NCBI GenBank assembly: GCA_031266665.1
Contig: JAISAO010000106.1
Coordinates: 1-64,000 of the forward strand
Direction of reading: 5' to 3'
From: Propionibacteriaceae bacterium
GTDB lineage: Bacteria > Actinomycetota > Actinomycetes > Propionibacteriales > Propionibacteriaceae
Length of the DNA: 64,000 nucleotides
The notes under the pieces were generated by a model. It had not been told where the DNA came from and ran no database searches. It saw only the letters and a program-made list of their open reading frames with translations. Within the stretch, counting starts at the first letter, position 1. Each line of letters starts with the position of its first letter. Made by a program: the position numbers and the translations under genes. Positions 37,601 to 45,227 of this stretch are shown here, in pieces.

Positions 37601-37693
37601 GCTGTGACCGCGATGCTCTTGGTGGCAGCGGGGGCATTTGCCTGCGGTGCCGCCGGTCGCATACGGCACCGACCTCGTCGCCCTGTAACGTGA
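34628..37693 (+). CDS. Membrane-anchored S33 (tripeptidyl aminopeptidase-like) hydrolase with surface repeats
   Basis: 1021 residues. A signal or anchor segment (NVLILVVAMMTVTLSP) lies at about 37-52. The alpha/beta hydrolase domain has oxyanion NPGGPG (about 121), nucleophile motif GVSYG (about 239), an Asp in EHDPIT and His in WGHAVIG (about 500). The C-terminal half holds three beta repeats of about 150 residues (YWSWVWQIRRSDQ, YGVWVWSLNRSAQ), a repeat type of actinobacterial surface proteins. One membrane helix (AMLLVAAGAFACGAAG) and a basic tail end it. It may trim the exported peptide at the cell surface. Its 3' half is more GC-rich than the rest of the operon. Confidence 0.8.
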   Translation: MMIRQISRRERARVRRSTNARFKAATHSESWIQSKRNVLILVVAMMTVTLSPISHLGVAAAEPLELSGILWSPCPEDPTADCAMVETEFDYNLPGSGTVELSVKRYRATGLSTERIGVLVYNPGGPGLSAVDALSGFAYAVGEDVASKFDLVAVDPRGVGGSMPIKCTPETFHPTMSFSVMPTNATQLHEQVAVLDPWLRSKCSNSEADLDHMGTIDAARDIDRVRQALGESQINFYGVSYGSLLGIIYATMYPNQVRAMVFDSAINPDSFSVETSSQTLWNRMGAHKAAYNAFWAAMERCEQLGTEMCFMSDVLRASYLHLINYLERSPLFIEGYGWYDLSAFQSTAVSLMNGFDGQGISDYSILFELIVALAEIASTQEGIDNDSFSVERLDLSDRLMIVNSTTCIDAAWPRTIEELQIDAASAESEAPGFGYYWTSMGSACVGWPDTSSGNVGSILAKGKIATPLLVLVNEHDPITDGVSAQHAADVSTESVVVTVKDSWGHAVIGRSKCADDANTEFLLRLTPPEVTTCAPDAPLFGMGDDTTEPVSLDLAVVATTARLDLGQLPEAALTLSLADETESWSEIAVDNEVIMAHGVLYGSAVPFLPDTDTSNATVLAELDLPITVPLADKSPVTTQISAPADVQVAGGTYWSWVWQIRRSDQSPATAVRLASDVTTTLGSSESSGIAPMQLVVTGEQPSRFQARGIAPTADVTISLADGTVQWLPATDGSPAAVTVVGTYYGGSDSTFVLSDNPPQGLVPLGTVSAQVTLPTSGNAPVTLPVRADFTVPTAQYGVWVWSLNRSAQTEAAAFVLASDASDSFGRPDATSVTPMSLSVHFQTIAAQVTTLPGQTLKLCGKVWLEQAPGDLWLHRWGDTTLVPVNVNGAVYQADGAQTPKLALGPNDRPLRTFELSFTAAGSNQAQTVCYETTDGQAGVYGFQFGVDRNEQPQELRGYLYSDSQTWLWATGGSTVVRTALPASGTTVDARAAVTAMLLVAAGAFACGAAGRIRHRPRRPVT

Positions 37694-37734
37694 CAGACAG
37701 ACCATCTGCCCGCCCACCGACGGCGAGCGACCAC

Positions 37735-37740
37735 TAGACT
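37735..37740 (+). promoter_or_regulatory. -10 box (TAGACT) of the ydcF-like gene
   Basis: TAGACT lies 8 bases before ATG 37749. This fits a leaderless or nearly leaderless transcript. Confidence 0.5.
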
Positions 37741-37748
37741 GAAGCGGT

Positions 37749-38762
37749 ATGTGGTTGCTTGTGGTCTTGGCGCTGGTGTTGGCCTTGATGGTGTGGCGCG
37801 ACCCGCGCCAGCTCAAGATCGGTGTCGTCCTACTGTGCCTGGTCTGGCTGGCCCTGGGATTCGGGTTGTCGGAGGCGACCTTGGCGTTGCGCCGCTGGGA
37901 CGCGCTGTTGGTCGACCATTTCCTGATCATGCTGTTAGTCACCATCCTCGGCGCGGTTGTCGTGCTGGGGGTGGCGTTGGTGCTCAACGGGGTGACCATG
38001 TGGCGGCGCGAGGGCCGGCGCTTGGCCAACTTGTTGTCGCTGCTGCTGGGCCTGGCCATCCTGGGCTACTTCGGGCTCGGGGTCGGCTGCCTGGTGGTCG
38101 ACTGGAGGTGGGCCGTCTCCAGCTTGGTGATCGCCGGTCTGGCCATCGGCTACCTGGCCTTCGGCTTCATCGCCTACCTGTTGTACTCCTGGCTCTACCT
38201 GATCTTCGCCCGCCGTCTGGCCCGACCGGGGGCGGCTGTCGTCGTCCTCGGGGCCGGGCTGATCAACGGCCGGGCCTCGCCCCTGCTGGCCCGCCGACTG
38301 GACCGCGGCCAGGCGGTCTGGCGTCGCGCCATCGGCGCCGGCCAAGACCCGGCGCTGGTGGTCTCGGGCGGCCAAGGGCCGGACGAGCCCAGGGCCGAGG
38401 CCTGGGTCATGGCCGACTACCTGGACGACCATGGTGTTGACCGGGCGCTGGTGCTGCTGGAGGACCGCTCGCGCAGCACCGAGCAGAACCTGCGCTACTC
38501 CCAGGAGTTGCTGACGACCCGGGGCCTCAGCGGGCGGATGACCGTCGTCACCAGCGACTTCCACGCTTTCCGGGCGGCCATGCTGATGCGCCGCCTGAAG
38601 ATCGCCGGCCAGGCCGTCGGGGCGCCGACGGCCGCCTACTACTGGCCCAGCGCGGTCATTCGGGAATACGCCGCCATCTTGCGCGACCACTGGGTCTTCA
38701 ACCTGGTGGCGCTGCTGGTGCTGCAAGTGCCGTCACTGTTGTGGCTGATCCTCCAGGGCTGA
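37749..38762 (+). CDS. YdcF/SanA-like DUF218 membrane protein
   Basis: 337 residues. Four to five membrane helices fill the first 150 residues. A DUF218 domain follows (AAVVVLGAGLINGRASPLLARRLD, VVSGGQGPDEPRAEA, LEDRSRSTEQNL, VVTSDFHAFRAAM). The last 25 residues form another hydrophobic helix. The family (SanA, ElyC, YdcF) is linked to envelope integrity; the chemical role is unknown. Back in GC-rich sequence after the island. Confidence 0.85.
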   Translation: MWLLVVLALVLALMVWRDPRQLKIGVVLLCLVWLALGFGLSEATLALRRWDALLVDHFLIMLLVTILGAVVVLGVALVLNGVTMWRREGRRLANLLSLLLGLAILGYFGLGVGCLVVDWRWAVSSLVIAGLAIGYLAFGFIAYLLYSWLYLIFARRLARPGAAVVVLGAGLINGRASPLLARRLDRGQAVWRRAIGAGQDPALVVSGGQGPDEPRAEAWVMADYLDDHGVDRALVLLEDRSRSTEQNLRYSQELLTTRGLSGRMTVVTSDFHAFRAAMLMRRLKIAGQAVGAPTAAYYWPSAVIREYAAILRDHWVFNLVALLVLQVPSLLWLILQG

Positions 38763-38798
38763 TGGTTCGGGGCAGGTCGGGCTGGGCTGGTTGGGCTC

Positions 38799-38848
38799 AG
38801 CCCTGATCCACCGATGGGGCGGTGGTCGAGCAGCGGTGGATCGGGGCT
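38799..38848. terminator. Bidirectional hairpin between ydcF-like gene and uppS
   Basis: agccctgatccaccg (38799-38813) pairs with cggtggatcggggct (38834-38848) with one G-T pair. It covers the convergent gap and touches the uppS stop codon. It is a copy of the dispersed palindrome. Confidence 0.7.
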
Positions 38849-39624
38849 CAGGCCGCGCCGTAGCGCCGGTCACGCCGGGCGTAGGCCTCCATCGCCCGCC
38901 ACAGGTCGCGGCGGTCGAAATCCGGCCACAAACGGTCCGAGAAGACCAGCTCGGCGTAGGCCGATTGCCACAATAAGAAGTTGCTCAAGCGTTGTTCGCC
39001 GGAGGTGCGGAGGAATAGGTCGACGTCGGGCAGGTCCGGCTCGTCCAAGAACTGGCGGAAACGGGCCTCGGTCAGCCGGGCCGGGTCGAGCCGGCCGTCG
39101 CGGGCCAGCTGGGCGATCTGGCGGGCGGCGTCGACGATCTCGGCCCGGCCGCCGTAATTGACGCAGAATTGCAGCGTCAAGGCGGTGTTGTGGCGGGAGA
39201 GCTGTTCGGCGGCCTCCAACTCCTGGATGACCGAGCCCCACAGCCGGGGCCGGCGCCCGGCCCAGCGGATGCGCACCCCCATGGCGTCGAGGTCGTCGCG
39301 GCGGCGGTGGATGACATCCCGGTTGAAGCCCATCAGCCACTTGACCTCGCCCGGGGAGCGTTTCCAATTCTCGGTCGAGAAGGCGTAGACCGACAGGCAC
39401 TCCAGGCCGACTTCGAGCGCCCCCTCGATGACATCGAAGAGGGCGTCCTCGCCTTGGCGGTGGCCCTCGGTCCGGGGCAGGCCTTGGCGCTCGGCCCAAC
39501 GGCCATTGCCGTCCATGACGATGGCGACGTGGCGCGGCCGGCGCTCCGGCGGCAAGTCGGGCGGCCGGGCGCCCGAGGGGTGGGGGGTGGGCGGCCGGAC
39601 CGGCCGGCTCGCGGAAGACGCCAT
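38848..39624 (-). CDS. uppS: Isoprenyl transferase (undecaprenyl/decaprenyl diphosphate synthase)
   Basis: 258 residues, cis-prenyltransferase making the lipid carrier for cell-wall precursors. Motifs: [13 protein letters not shown] (about 32, catalytic Asp), [47 protein letters not shown] (about 205). The first 28 residues are a Pro/Arg tail. A TAGACT box at 39632-39637 (minus) ends 7 bases before the ATG, so the mRNA is probably leaderless. Confidence 0.96.
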   Translation of the reverse strand: MASSASRPVRPPTPHPSGARPPDLPPERRPRHVAIVMDGNGRWAERQGLPRTEGHRQGEDALFDVIEGALEVGLECLSVYAFSTENWKRSPGEVKWLMGFNRDVIHRRRDDLDAMGVRIRWAGRRPRLWGSVIQELEAAEQLSRHNTALTLQFCVNYGGRAEIVDAARQIAQLARDGRLDPARLTEARFRQFLDEPDLPDVDLFLRTSGEQRLSNFLLWQSAYAELVFSDRLWPDFDRRDLWRAMEAYARRDRRYGAA

Positions 39625-39631
39625 GGCCGCC

Positions 39632-39637
39632 AGTCTA
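39632..39637 (-). promoter_or_regulatory. -10 box of uppS (leaderless)
   Basis: TAGACT on the minus strand, exactly 7 bases before ATG 39624. Confidence 0.5.
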
Positions 39638-39692
39638 ATGTGGCGGCCTGGTGTGGCGGCGGTGGTGGCGGCGGCGCTGGCATGATGTGGCC

Positions 39693-40436
39693 GTGGCCAC
39701 CTACAGCGACCAGGGGATAGTCCTGCGGACCCATAAATTGGGTGAGGCCGACCGCATCATCACCTTGCTGACCCGTGACCACGGCAAGGTCCGGGCCGTG
39801 GCCAAGGGGGTGCGTCGGACCTCCAGCCGTTTCGGCGCCCGGCTGGAGCCCTTCAGCCAACTCGACCTCCTACTGGTGTCCGGCCGCAATCTCGACATCG
39901 TTTCCCAGGCGGTCTCCCGCCGCCTATTCGGCCAGCACCTGATCAACAACTACTCCAGTTTCACGGCGGCCGAGGCCATGGTCGAAACCGCCGACCGCTT
40001 GGTGGCCCAGGAGCACGAGCCCTCCCGGCGGCACTACCTGCTGCTGGTGGGCGCGCTCAACGCCCTGGTGGCCGGCACCGCCGACGGTCCTAGGCCACCG
40101 ACCGTGATCCTCGACTCCTACCTGTTGCGCGCCCTGGCCGTCTCCGGCTACGCCCCGGTGCTAGACAGTTGCGCCGCCTGCGGCCGGGCGACCGAGCCGG
40201 GATTCTTCTCCCCCCAGGCCGGCGGCCTGGTCTGCGCCCACTGCCGCCCTCCGGGCGCGGCCGCCGTCGGACCGGTCACGCTGGTCTATTTGACGGCCCT
40301 GCTGACGGGCCGTTGGCCGGACACCCGCGACATCCATCCGACCGTCCGCCGCGAGGCCTCCACTTTGGTGGCCGCCTTCGCCAACTGGCACTTGGAGCAG
40401 CGCCTGCGCTCGCTCAGCCATGTGGTGCGGGACTGA
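39693..40436 (+). CDS. recO: DNA repair protein RecO
   Basis: 247 residues. N-terminal OB-fold starts [22 protein letters not shown]; the helical C-terminal domain holds the zinc site CAACGR...CAHC (about 165-188). RecO loads RecA with RecR. I take GTG 39693 because homology starts there; GTG 39687 and a longer Trp/Arg-rich extension are less likely. Divergent from uppS, with 68 bases between. Confidence 0.92.
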   Translation: MATYSDQGIVLRTHKLGEADRIITLLTRDHGKVRAVAKGVRRTSSRFGARLEPFSQLDLLLVSGRNLDIVSQAVSRRLFGQHLINNYSSFTAAEAMVETADRLVAQEHEPSRRHYLLLVGALNALVAGTADGPRPPTVILDSYLLRALAVSGYAPVLDSCAACGRATEPGFFSPQAGGLVCAHCRPPGAAAVGPVTLVYLTALLTGRWPDTRDIHPTVRREASTLVAAFANWHLEQRLRSLSHVVRD

Positions 40437-40489
40437 GTGGTCCAGCGTCGAGGTCGGGCCGCGCCGCCGCTGGGCGCTACGCTGCCGCC

Positions 40490-41158
40490 ATGGCTAAGTC
40501 TTTCCCCGTCCTCGAACTGCCCCAGGCCAGCTTGCGCCAACTGGCCGTCTCCGCCATGGACAACAACGTCTACCTGTTGACGTCCCGGGCCACGGGGTCC
40601 CAGATCTTGATCGACGCCGCCGACCAGCCGGAGGCCATCCTGGAGCTATTGGAGGCCGCTCGCCCGGACGCCGCCGTCGCCACCCGGCTGTGCTGGGTCG
40701 TCACCACCCACCAGCACTGGGACCATCTGCGGGCGTTGGCCCAGGTGGTGGCGCGGACGGCGGCGGCCACCGCCGCCGGGGCCGACGACGCCGCCGCCAT
40801 CACCCGCCAGACCGATGTGGCCATCGACCGGCCGCTGGCCCACGGCGACCGACTGGAGGCTCCCGGGCTGGCGCTCAATGTCATCGGGCTGCGGGGCCAC
40901 ACCCCGGGGTCGGTCGCCCTGGCCTGGGACCAGCCGGGGCAGCCCCGGCGGCTCTTCAGCGGCGACTCCTTGTTCCCGGGCGGGGTGGGCAACACCGACC
41001 GGGACCCGGCCCGCTTCCGCCGCCTGCTGGCCGACGTCCAAGACCAGGTCTTCGCCACCCACGACGACGCCACCATCGTCCTGCCCGGCCACGGCCGCCC
41101 CACCACTTTGGGGGCCGAGCGACCGCACCTGGCCGAGTGGTCCGCCCGAGGCTGGTGA
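40490..41158 (+). CDS. Metallo-beta-lactamase-fold hydrolase
   Basis: 222 residues. Zinc motif THQHWDH (about 72-78), LRGHTPGSVAL (about 140), SGDSLFPGG (about 162) and PGHGRPT (about 203) give the full ligand set of glyoxalase II-like hydrolases. A TACGCT box 6 bases before ATG 40490 suggests a leaderless start. The substrate is unknown. Confidence 0.85.
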   Translation: MAKSFPVLELPQASLRQLAVSAMDNNVYLLTSRATGSQILIDAADQPEAILELLEAARPDAAVATRLCWVVTTHQHWDHLRALAQVVARTAAATAAGADDAAAITRQTDVAIDRPLAHGDRLEAPGLALNVIGLRGHTPGSVALAWDQPGQPRRLFSGDSLFPGGVGNTDRDPARFRRLLADVQDQVFATHDDATIVLPGHGRPTTLGAERPHLAEWSARGW

Positions 41159-41177
41159 CGGCCGGCGGCCCCGGCGG

Positions 41178-41891
41178 TCAGTCGTCCGGTTGGAAGACGA
41201 CTGTGGCGCCTAGGGCGGTCAGGTGGTCGATCAGTTCGCGCAGGTTGACGAAACGGTCTCGGCGCAAGACGATCTCCGACTGGTCGGCCAAGTTGGCCAG
41301 GTCTGGGCCCTGGCGGTCCAACAGGTGGCCGACGACGGCCAGGACCTGGTCCGGCCGCTGGCCCAGACGACGGATCACGACCTGGCCGAAGAGATAGTCC
41401 CTAGCCTCGATGCCGACCACCGGGCGGCGCTCCAAGGCGTCGATGTCGTCGTTGTACCACGACCAGACGTCGCCCCAGACCTCGTCGTCGACGTCGACCC
41501 GCTGCTCCAGCCAGTCGGCCGCCTGGCGGGGGTCGGTCTCCAGGTCCTGGAGGCGTTCCAAGAGGTAGCCGAAGTCGGTCAGGCAGTCCGCCACCGGCAG
41601 CGCCTGCCACCGGCTTGACCCCCGGTAGGCGAAGTAGACCGGATAGTCGGGGGGTTCGTCGGCGTCGATGAAGAAGGGCTCGGCCCGCCGGTTGAGGCCC
41701 AAGACCCACCAGTTGGAGCGCCACTGGGACTCGCCGTCGCACAGGTTCGCGCCCGTGACATCGACCCGGAAACCGATCTGGAGGTCTCCCAGGTCGGCCG
41801 GATCGGCGTAACAGTTGGGGAGTATGGCGTTGTCGAGCACGGGGGCCGCGTCGAGGAAGTCCGCCACCGCTGCCGGCGGATCCGTCTGCAA
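41178..41891 (-). CDS. SUKH/SMI1-KNR4-like protein
   Basis: 237 residues from a TTG start with aaggag upstream (8-base spacing). The first 140 residues have the SUKH pattern (LGDLQIGFRVDVTGANL, NWWVLGLNRRAEPFFIDAD, VYFAYRGSSRWQAL, LTDFGYLLERL). The last 70 residues (VVIRRLGQRPDQVLAVVGHLL...LIDHLTALGATVVFQ) form a second small domain that looks like a ribosomal L7/L12-type fold. SUKH proteins often act as toxin immunity proteins. No toxin gene is adjacent. Confidence 0.6.
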   Translation of the reverse strand: MQTDPPAAVADFLDAAPVLDNAILPNCYADPADLGDLQIGFRVDVTGANLCDGESQWRSNWWVLGLNRRAEPFFIDADEPPDYPVYFAYRGSSRWQALPVADCLTDFGYLLERLQDLETDPRQAADWLEQRVDVDDEVWGDVWSWYNDDIDALERRPVVGIEARDYLFGQVVIRRLGQRPDQVLAVVGHLLDRQGPDLANLADQSEIVLRRDRFVNLRELIDHLTALGATVVFQPDD

Positions 41892-42042
41892 AGCTCGACT
41901 CCTTTCACTGCTGCGGGCCAGCCGCCCGGTCTTCGGCCTCGACCGATGGGATGGGTTCCGGGCCAGGCCGTTGCGGTCCGGTCCGACCGACCGGGCCGTC
42001 TCCCATGGTATGCGAGACGGGCAAGTTCAGCGGGTCGATTCG

Positions 42043-42137
42043 GGAGGTTTATTCAGCCCAGATCCCGGATCGAATTAAATGATGAGAGCCGACGGCGGGG
42101 TGGGCGGGACCCGCGCCGGCGTGGTGAATAAACCTCC
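42043..42137. repeat. Inverted repeat with 69-base spacer between cysK-like and SUKH-like genes
   Basis: ggaggtttattca (42043-42055) and its perfect complement tgaataaacctcc (42125-42137). The intergenic region 41892-42150 has no other supported feature. It may be a long-loop terminator of the cysK-like gene or paired protein-binding sites. Confidence 0.6.
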
Positions 42138-42150
42138 GGGAATGAGGTTT

Positions 42151-43089
42151 TCAGTCGGACGGTTGGTCGTACAGCGGGGTGGAGAAATAACGCTCGCCGG
42201 TGTCCGGCAAGATGGTGGCCACCAGTTTGCCGGGGCCGAGTTGGGCCGCCAGGCGCAGGGCGGCGGTGACGTTCGAGCCGCCCGAGACGCCCGCCAGCAG
42301 ACCCTCCTCCCGGGCCAGTCGGCGGGCTGTGGTCATGGCCTCCTCGTCGCTGACCACGGCCACCTGGCTGTAGAGCGACTGGTCGAGGTTGTCCGGGATC
42401 AGGCCGTCGCCGATACCCATCTGCAGGTGGGAGGCGACCGGCCCGCCGGACAGGACGGCGGCCCGGCTGGGCTCGACCGCCCAGATAACGGTGGCGGGGT
42501 TGTGGCGGCGCAGCCTCCGGCCGATCCCGGTGAGGGTGCCGCCGGTGCCCACGCCGGCGCAGAAGCCGTCGATCGGCCGCCCCACCTGTTCGACCAACTC
42601 CCGCCCGGTGGTGCTCTCGTGGATAGCCGGGTTGTCCGGGTTGGTGAACTGCTGGGGGACGTAGACCCTAGGATCGGCGGCGGCCAGGGCCAAGGCGGTC
42701 TGCAGGCATTGGGCGATGCAGGCCCCGATGTCGCCCTGGTCGTGGATCGAGATGACCTGGGCGCCGTAGGCCTGGATCAGTTGGCGGCGCTCGGCCGAGA
42801 CCGAGTCCGGCATGACGATGACACAACGCATCCCCCGCACCGCCGCCACCAGCGCCAGTCCGACGCCCTGGTTGCCGGAGGTGGGTTCGCAGATGATGGT
42901 GTCGGCTTTGATCCGGCCCCGCTTGATGGCTTGGTCGATCATGTGCCAGGCGCTGCGGGTCTTGATCGACCCGCCGACGTTGAGACCCTCCAGTTTGACC
43001 ACCACCTCGGCCATGTCCGCGGTCACGAGTCGGTTGAGGCGCACCGTCGGGGTGCCGCCGACAGCGGCCAAGACATCGTGGGCAATCAT
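42151..43089 (-). CDS. cysK: Cysteine synthase family PLP enzyme
   Basis: 312 residues from ATG 43089; a 14-codon upstream extension of the frame looks unused. PLP-binding Lys in GGSIKTR (about 42), substrate loop TSGNQG (about 72; the usual form is TSGNTG), phosphate loop GVGTGGTLTG (about 178) and SGGSN. It should make cysteine from O-acetylserine and sulfide. The altered TSGNQG loop leaves room for another acceptor or donor, so the symbol is tentative. No cysE is adjacent. Confidence 0.85.
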   Translation of the reverse strand: MIAHDVLAAVGGTPTVRLNRLVTADMAEVVVKLEGLNVGGSIKTRSAWHMIDQAIKRGRIKADTIICEPTSGNQGVGLALVAAVRGMRCVIVMPDSVSAERRQLIQAYGAQVISIHDQGDIGACIAQCLQTALALAAADPRVYVPQQFTNPDNPAIHESTTGRELVEQVGRPIDGFCAGVGTGGTLTGIGRRLRRHNPATVIWAVEPSRAAVLSGGPVASHLQMGIGDGLIPDNLDQSLYSQVAVVSDEEAMTTARRLAREEGLLAGVSGGSNVTAALRLAAQLGPGKLVATILPDTGERYFSTPLYDQPSD

Positions 43090-43295
43090 AGGTTCACTTT
43101 CAAAGCTGGCAACGCTGACGGACGGGGCCAAAGCTGATCGTCCGGAGGTTGACGGGGCTGAGGCTCTAGTCCACTGTAGGCGAGGCGGGCAAATCTACCT
43201 GGCGGCGGCGGGCGACGGGTCGGCTGACAGCCAGCCCGTCGTGGCGTGATCGGTCGTGGGTCCGCTGGGCGGCGGGGAAATCGGTGGATCTGGGC

Positions 43296-44288
43296 TTAGT
43301 GCTCGTCGTGGTGGTCTCCGTGGGGGACGTGGCGATGGCCAAAGTGGAGGTAGTCGAGGTGGTCGCCGTGCTCGACCGCCGGATGGCCGCAGCCCGGGCC
43401 GTGGACGTGGTCCTGGTGCGACTCGGCCGCCCAGTGGTGGGGGATGGGCCTGGGGTCGGGGTCGTCCAGGCGGCGGTGGCGGCGGCGATGGGTCCAGGCG
43501 GAGACCGGCCAGGACAAGACGAAGACCGCGATGGCCAACAACACGATGGTGGCGCCGGGGGCCAGGTCGGCGTAGTAGGACGTCACCACGCCGCCCAGGG
43601 AGACCACCAGGCCCAGTCCCATGGCTCCGGCCAGGGAGGCGAAGAAGCCCCGGCAGAGGTTCTGGGCGGCGGCCACCGGCACCACCATCAAGGCGGAGAC
43701 CAGCAGCAGGCCGACGGTGCGCATGGCCGTCGCCACCGTGACGGCGGCCAGCACGACGATGACGAAGTTGTACAGCTTGACCGGCAGGCCGAGGGTCTTG
43801 GCGTAGTCCTCGTCGGCGCAGACGGCGAACAACGGGGCCGACCAGCCCAGGGCCACCACCAAGACGACCGCCGCCAGCGCCACCACCAGCTTGAGGTCGC
43901 CCGGCGACACCGTCACCAGGGAGCCGAAGAGGTAGCTTTGGAGGCCGCCGGCGCCTTGGCCGGCCAGGGAGGCCAGCAGCACCCCGGCCGCCAGTCCGCC
44001 GTAGAACAAGATGGCCAGGCCGATGTCGCCGCTGGCCCGGCCCCGCTGGCGCAGCAATTCGATCAGGGCCGCCCCGCCGACACAGGCTCCGACGGCCCAG
44101 GGCAGGGGGGCGGAGCCGGTGGCCAGGGCCAGGCCGACGCCGGCGATGGCGACGTGGCCCAAACCGTCGCCCAGCAGGGACAGGCGGCGCTGGACGATGT
44201 AGGTGCCGATGGCCGGCGCGGTCAGGCCGGCCAGGGCGGCGGCCACCAGGGCGCGGCGCATGAAGGCCAGGTTCAGCAGTTCGATCAT
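43296..44288 (-). CDS. znuB: Zinc/manganese ABC transporter permease
   Basis: 330 residues from ATG 44288 (gggagagg upstream). Eight or nine membrane helices with the ABC-3 family marks APAIGTYIVQRRLSLLGDGLGHVAIAG and VGLLLVSALMVVPVAAA. The last 55 residues are a cytoplasmic-type tail with about 15 His residues (HVHGPGCGH, HFGHRHVPHGDHHDEH), a probable metal-binding tail. Third gene of the znuA-znuC-znuB operon. Confidence 0.9.
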   Translation of the reverse strand: MIELLNLAFMRRALVAAALAGLTAPAIGTYIVQRRLSLLGDGLGHVAIAGVGLALATGSAPLPWAVGACVGGAALIELLRQRGRASGDIGLAILFYGGLAAGVLLASLAGQGAGGLQSYLFGSLVTVSPGDLKLVVALAAVVLVVALGWSAPLFAVCADEDYAKTLGLPVKLYNFVIVVLAAVTVATAMRTVGLLLVSALMVVPVAAAQNLCRGFFASLAGAMGLGLVVSLGGVVTSYYADLAPGATIVLLAIAVFVLSWPVSAWTHRRRHRRLDDPDPRPIPHHWAAESHQDHVHGPGCGHPAVEHGDHLDYLHFGHRHVPHGDHHDEH

Positions 44289-44366
44289 GGCCTCTCCCGC
44301 CTCATCGTTTCCCCCGCCCCATGCCGCCTCCGCCACATCGCCGCCCCGCCCGTCGTCGTAGCGCCA

Positions 44367-45227
44367 TCATCGCTCCCAATGCGGCCCCAGGCCGGTCATC
44401 AGACCCGCCGCCCGAGGCGGGGCCTCTAACTCGTGGCCCCAGTGGGTCTCGGGGTCGGTCGGCAGGGGACCGTCGTGGACCACGCGGCCGTCGCGCAGGA
44501 CGACCGCCCGGTCGATCAGCGGGGCCAGGGCCTCGGTCTCGTGCAAGACCACCAAGATGGCGCCGCCCCGCTCCCGGAAGCCGGCCAGGACATCGCGGAT
44601 CAGGCCCTGGTGGGCCAGGTCGACGCCGGCCAGCGGCTCGTCCAAGACCAGCAGATCGGGTTGTTGGGCCAGGGCGCGGGCGATCAGGGCGCGACGCTGC
44701 TGGCCGCCGGACAAGTGGATGAAGAGTTCCTTGGCCTGGGCGGTCAGGCCGACCTGGTCCAAGGCTTGGGCCACCACCTGGCGGGCGTGGCGGCGGTGCA
44801 GCCAACTGGTGACGCCCCAGACGGCGTCGTGGCGGTGGGCCAGGGCGCCGGTGCGGACGACCTCGGCCAAGGTGGTGGCGTGGAGCGAGATGGCGACCTG
44901 CTGGGGGACGTAACCGATGCGCCACCAACTGTGGAAGCCGTCGCGGCGGCTCATCCCGGAGCGGACCGCCGGGGCGCCGAAGAGGCGGATGGCGCCCGCT
45001 TGGTGGGGTGTCAGGCCCAATAGCGCCCGGACCAGGGTTGTCTTGCCGGAGCCGTTATTGCCCAGCAGGGCCACCGCTTGGCCGGCCGGCACCGTCAACC
45101 AGACCTGGCGCAGGACCGGCAGGCCGTCCAGGCTGACGCCCAGGTCTTGGATCTCGACCAAGTCCGGGGTGCTATCCCCGTCGGTCTCCCCGGCGGCGGG
45201 GTCGGCCGTCCGGCCGCTCAAGAGCAT
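44367..45227 (-). CDS. znuC: Zinc/manganese ABC transporter ATP-binding protein
   Basis: 286 residues. Walker A LLGNNGSGKTTL (about 55), Q-loop YVPQQ, signature HLSGGQQRR (about 168), Walker B LLVLDEPLAGVD. It overlaps the znuA stop by 10 bases and is followed by znuB. An N-terminal extension of 22 residues is present. Confidence 0.92.
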   Translation of the reverse strand: MLLSGRTADPAAGETDGDSTPDLVEIQDLGVSLDGLPVLRQVWLTVPAGQAVALLGNNGSGKTTLVRALLGLTPHQAGAIRLFGAPAVRSGMSRRDGFHSWWRIGYVPQQVAISLHATTLAEVVRTGALAHRHDAVWGVTSWLHRRHARQVVAQALDQVGLTAQAKELFIHLSGGQQRRALIARALAQQPDLLVLDEPLAGVDLAHQGLIRDVLAGFRERGGAILVVLHETEALAPLIDRAVVLRDGRVVHDGPLPTDPETHWGHELEAPPRAAGLMTGLGPHWER

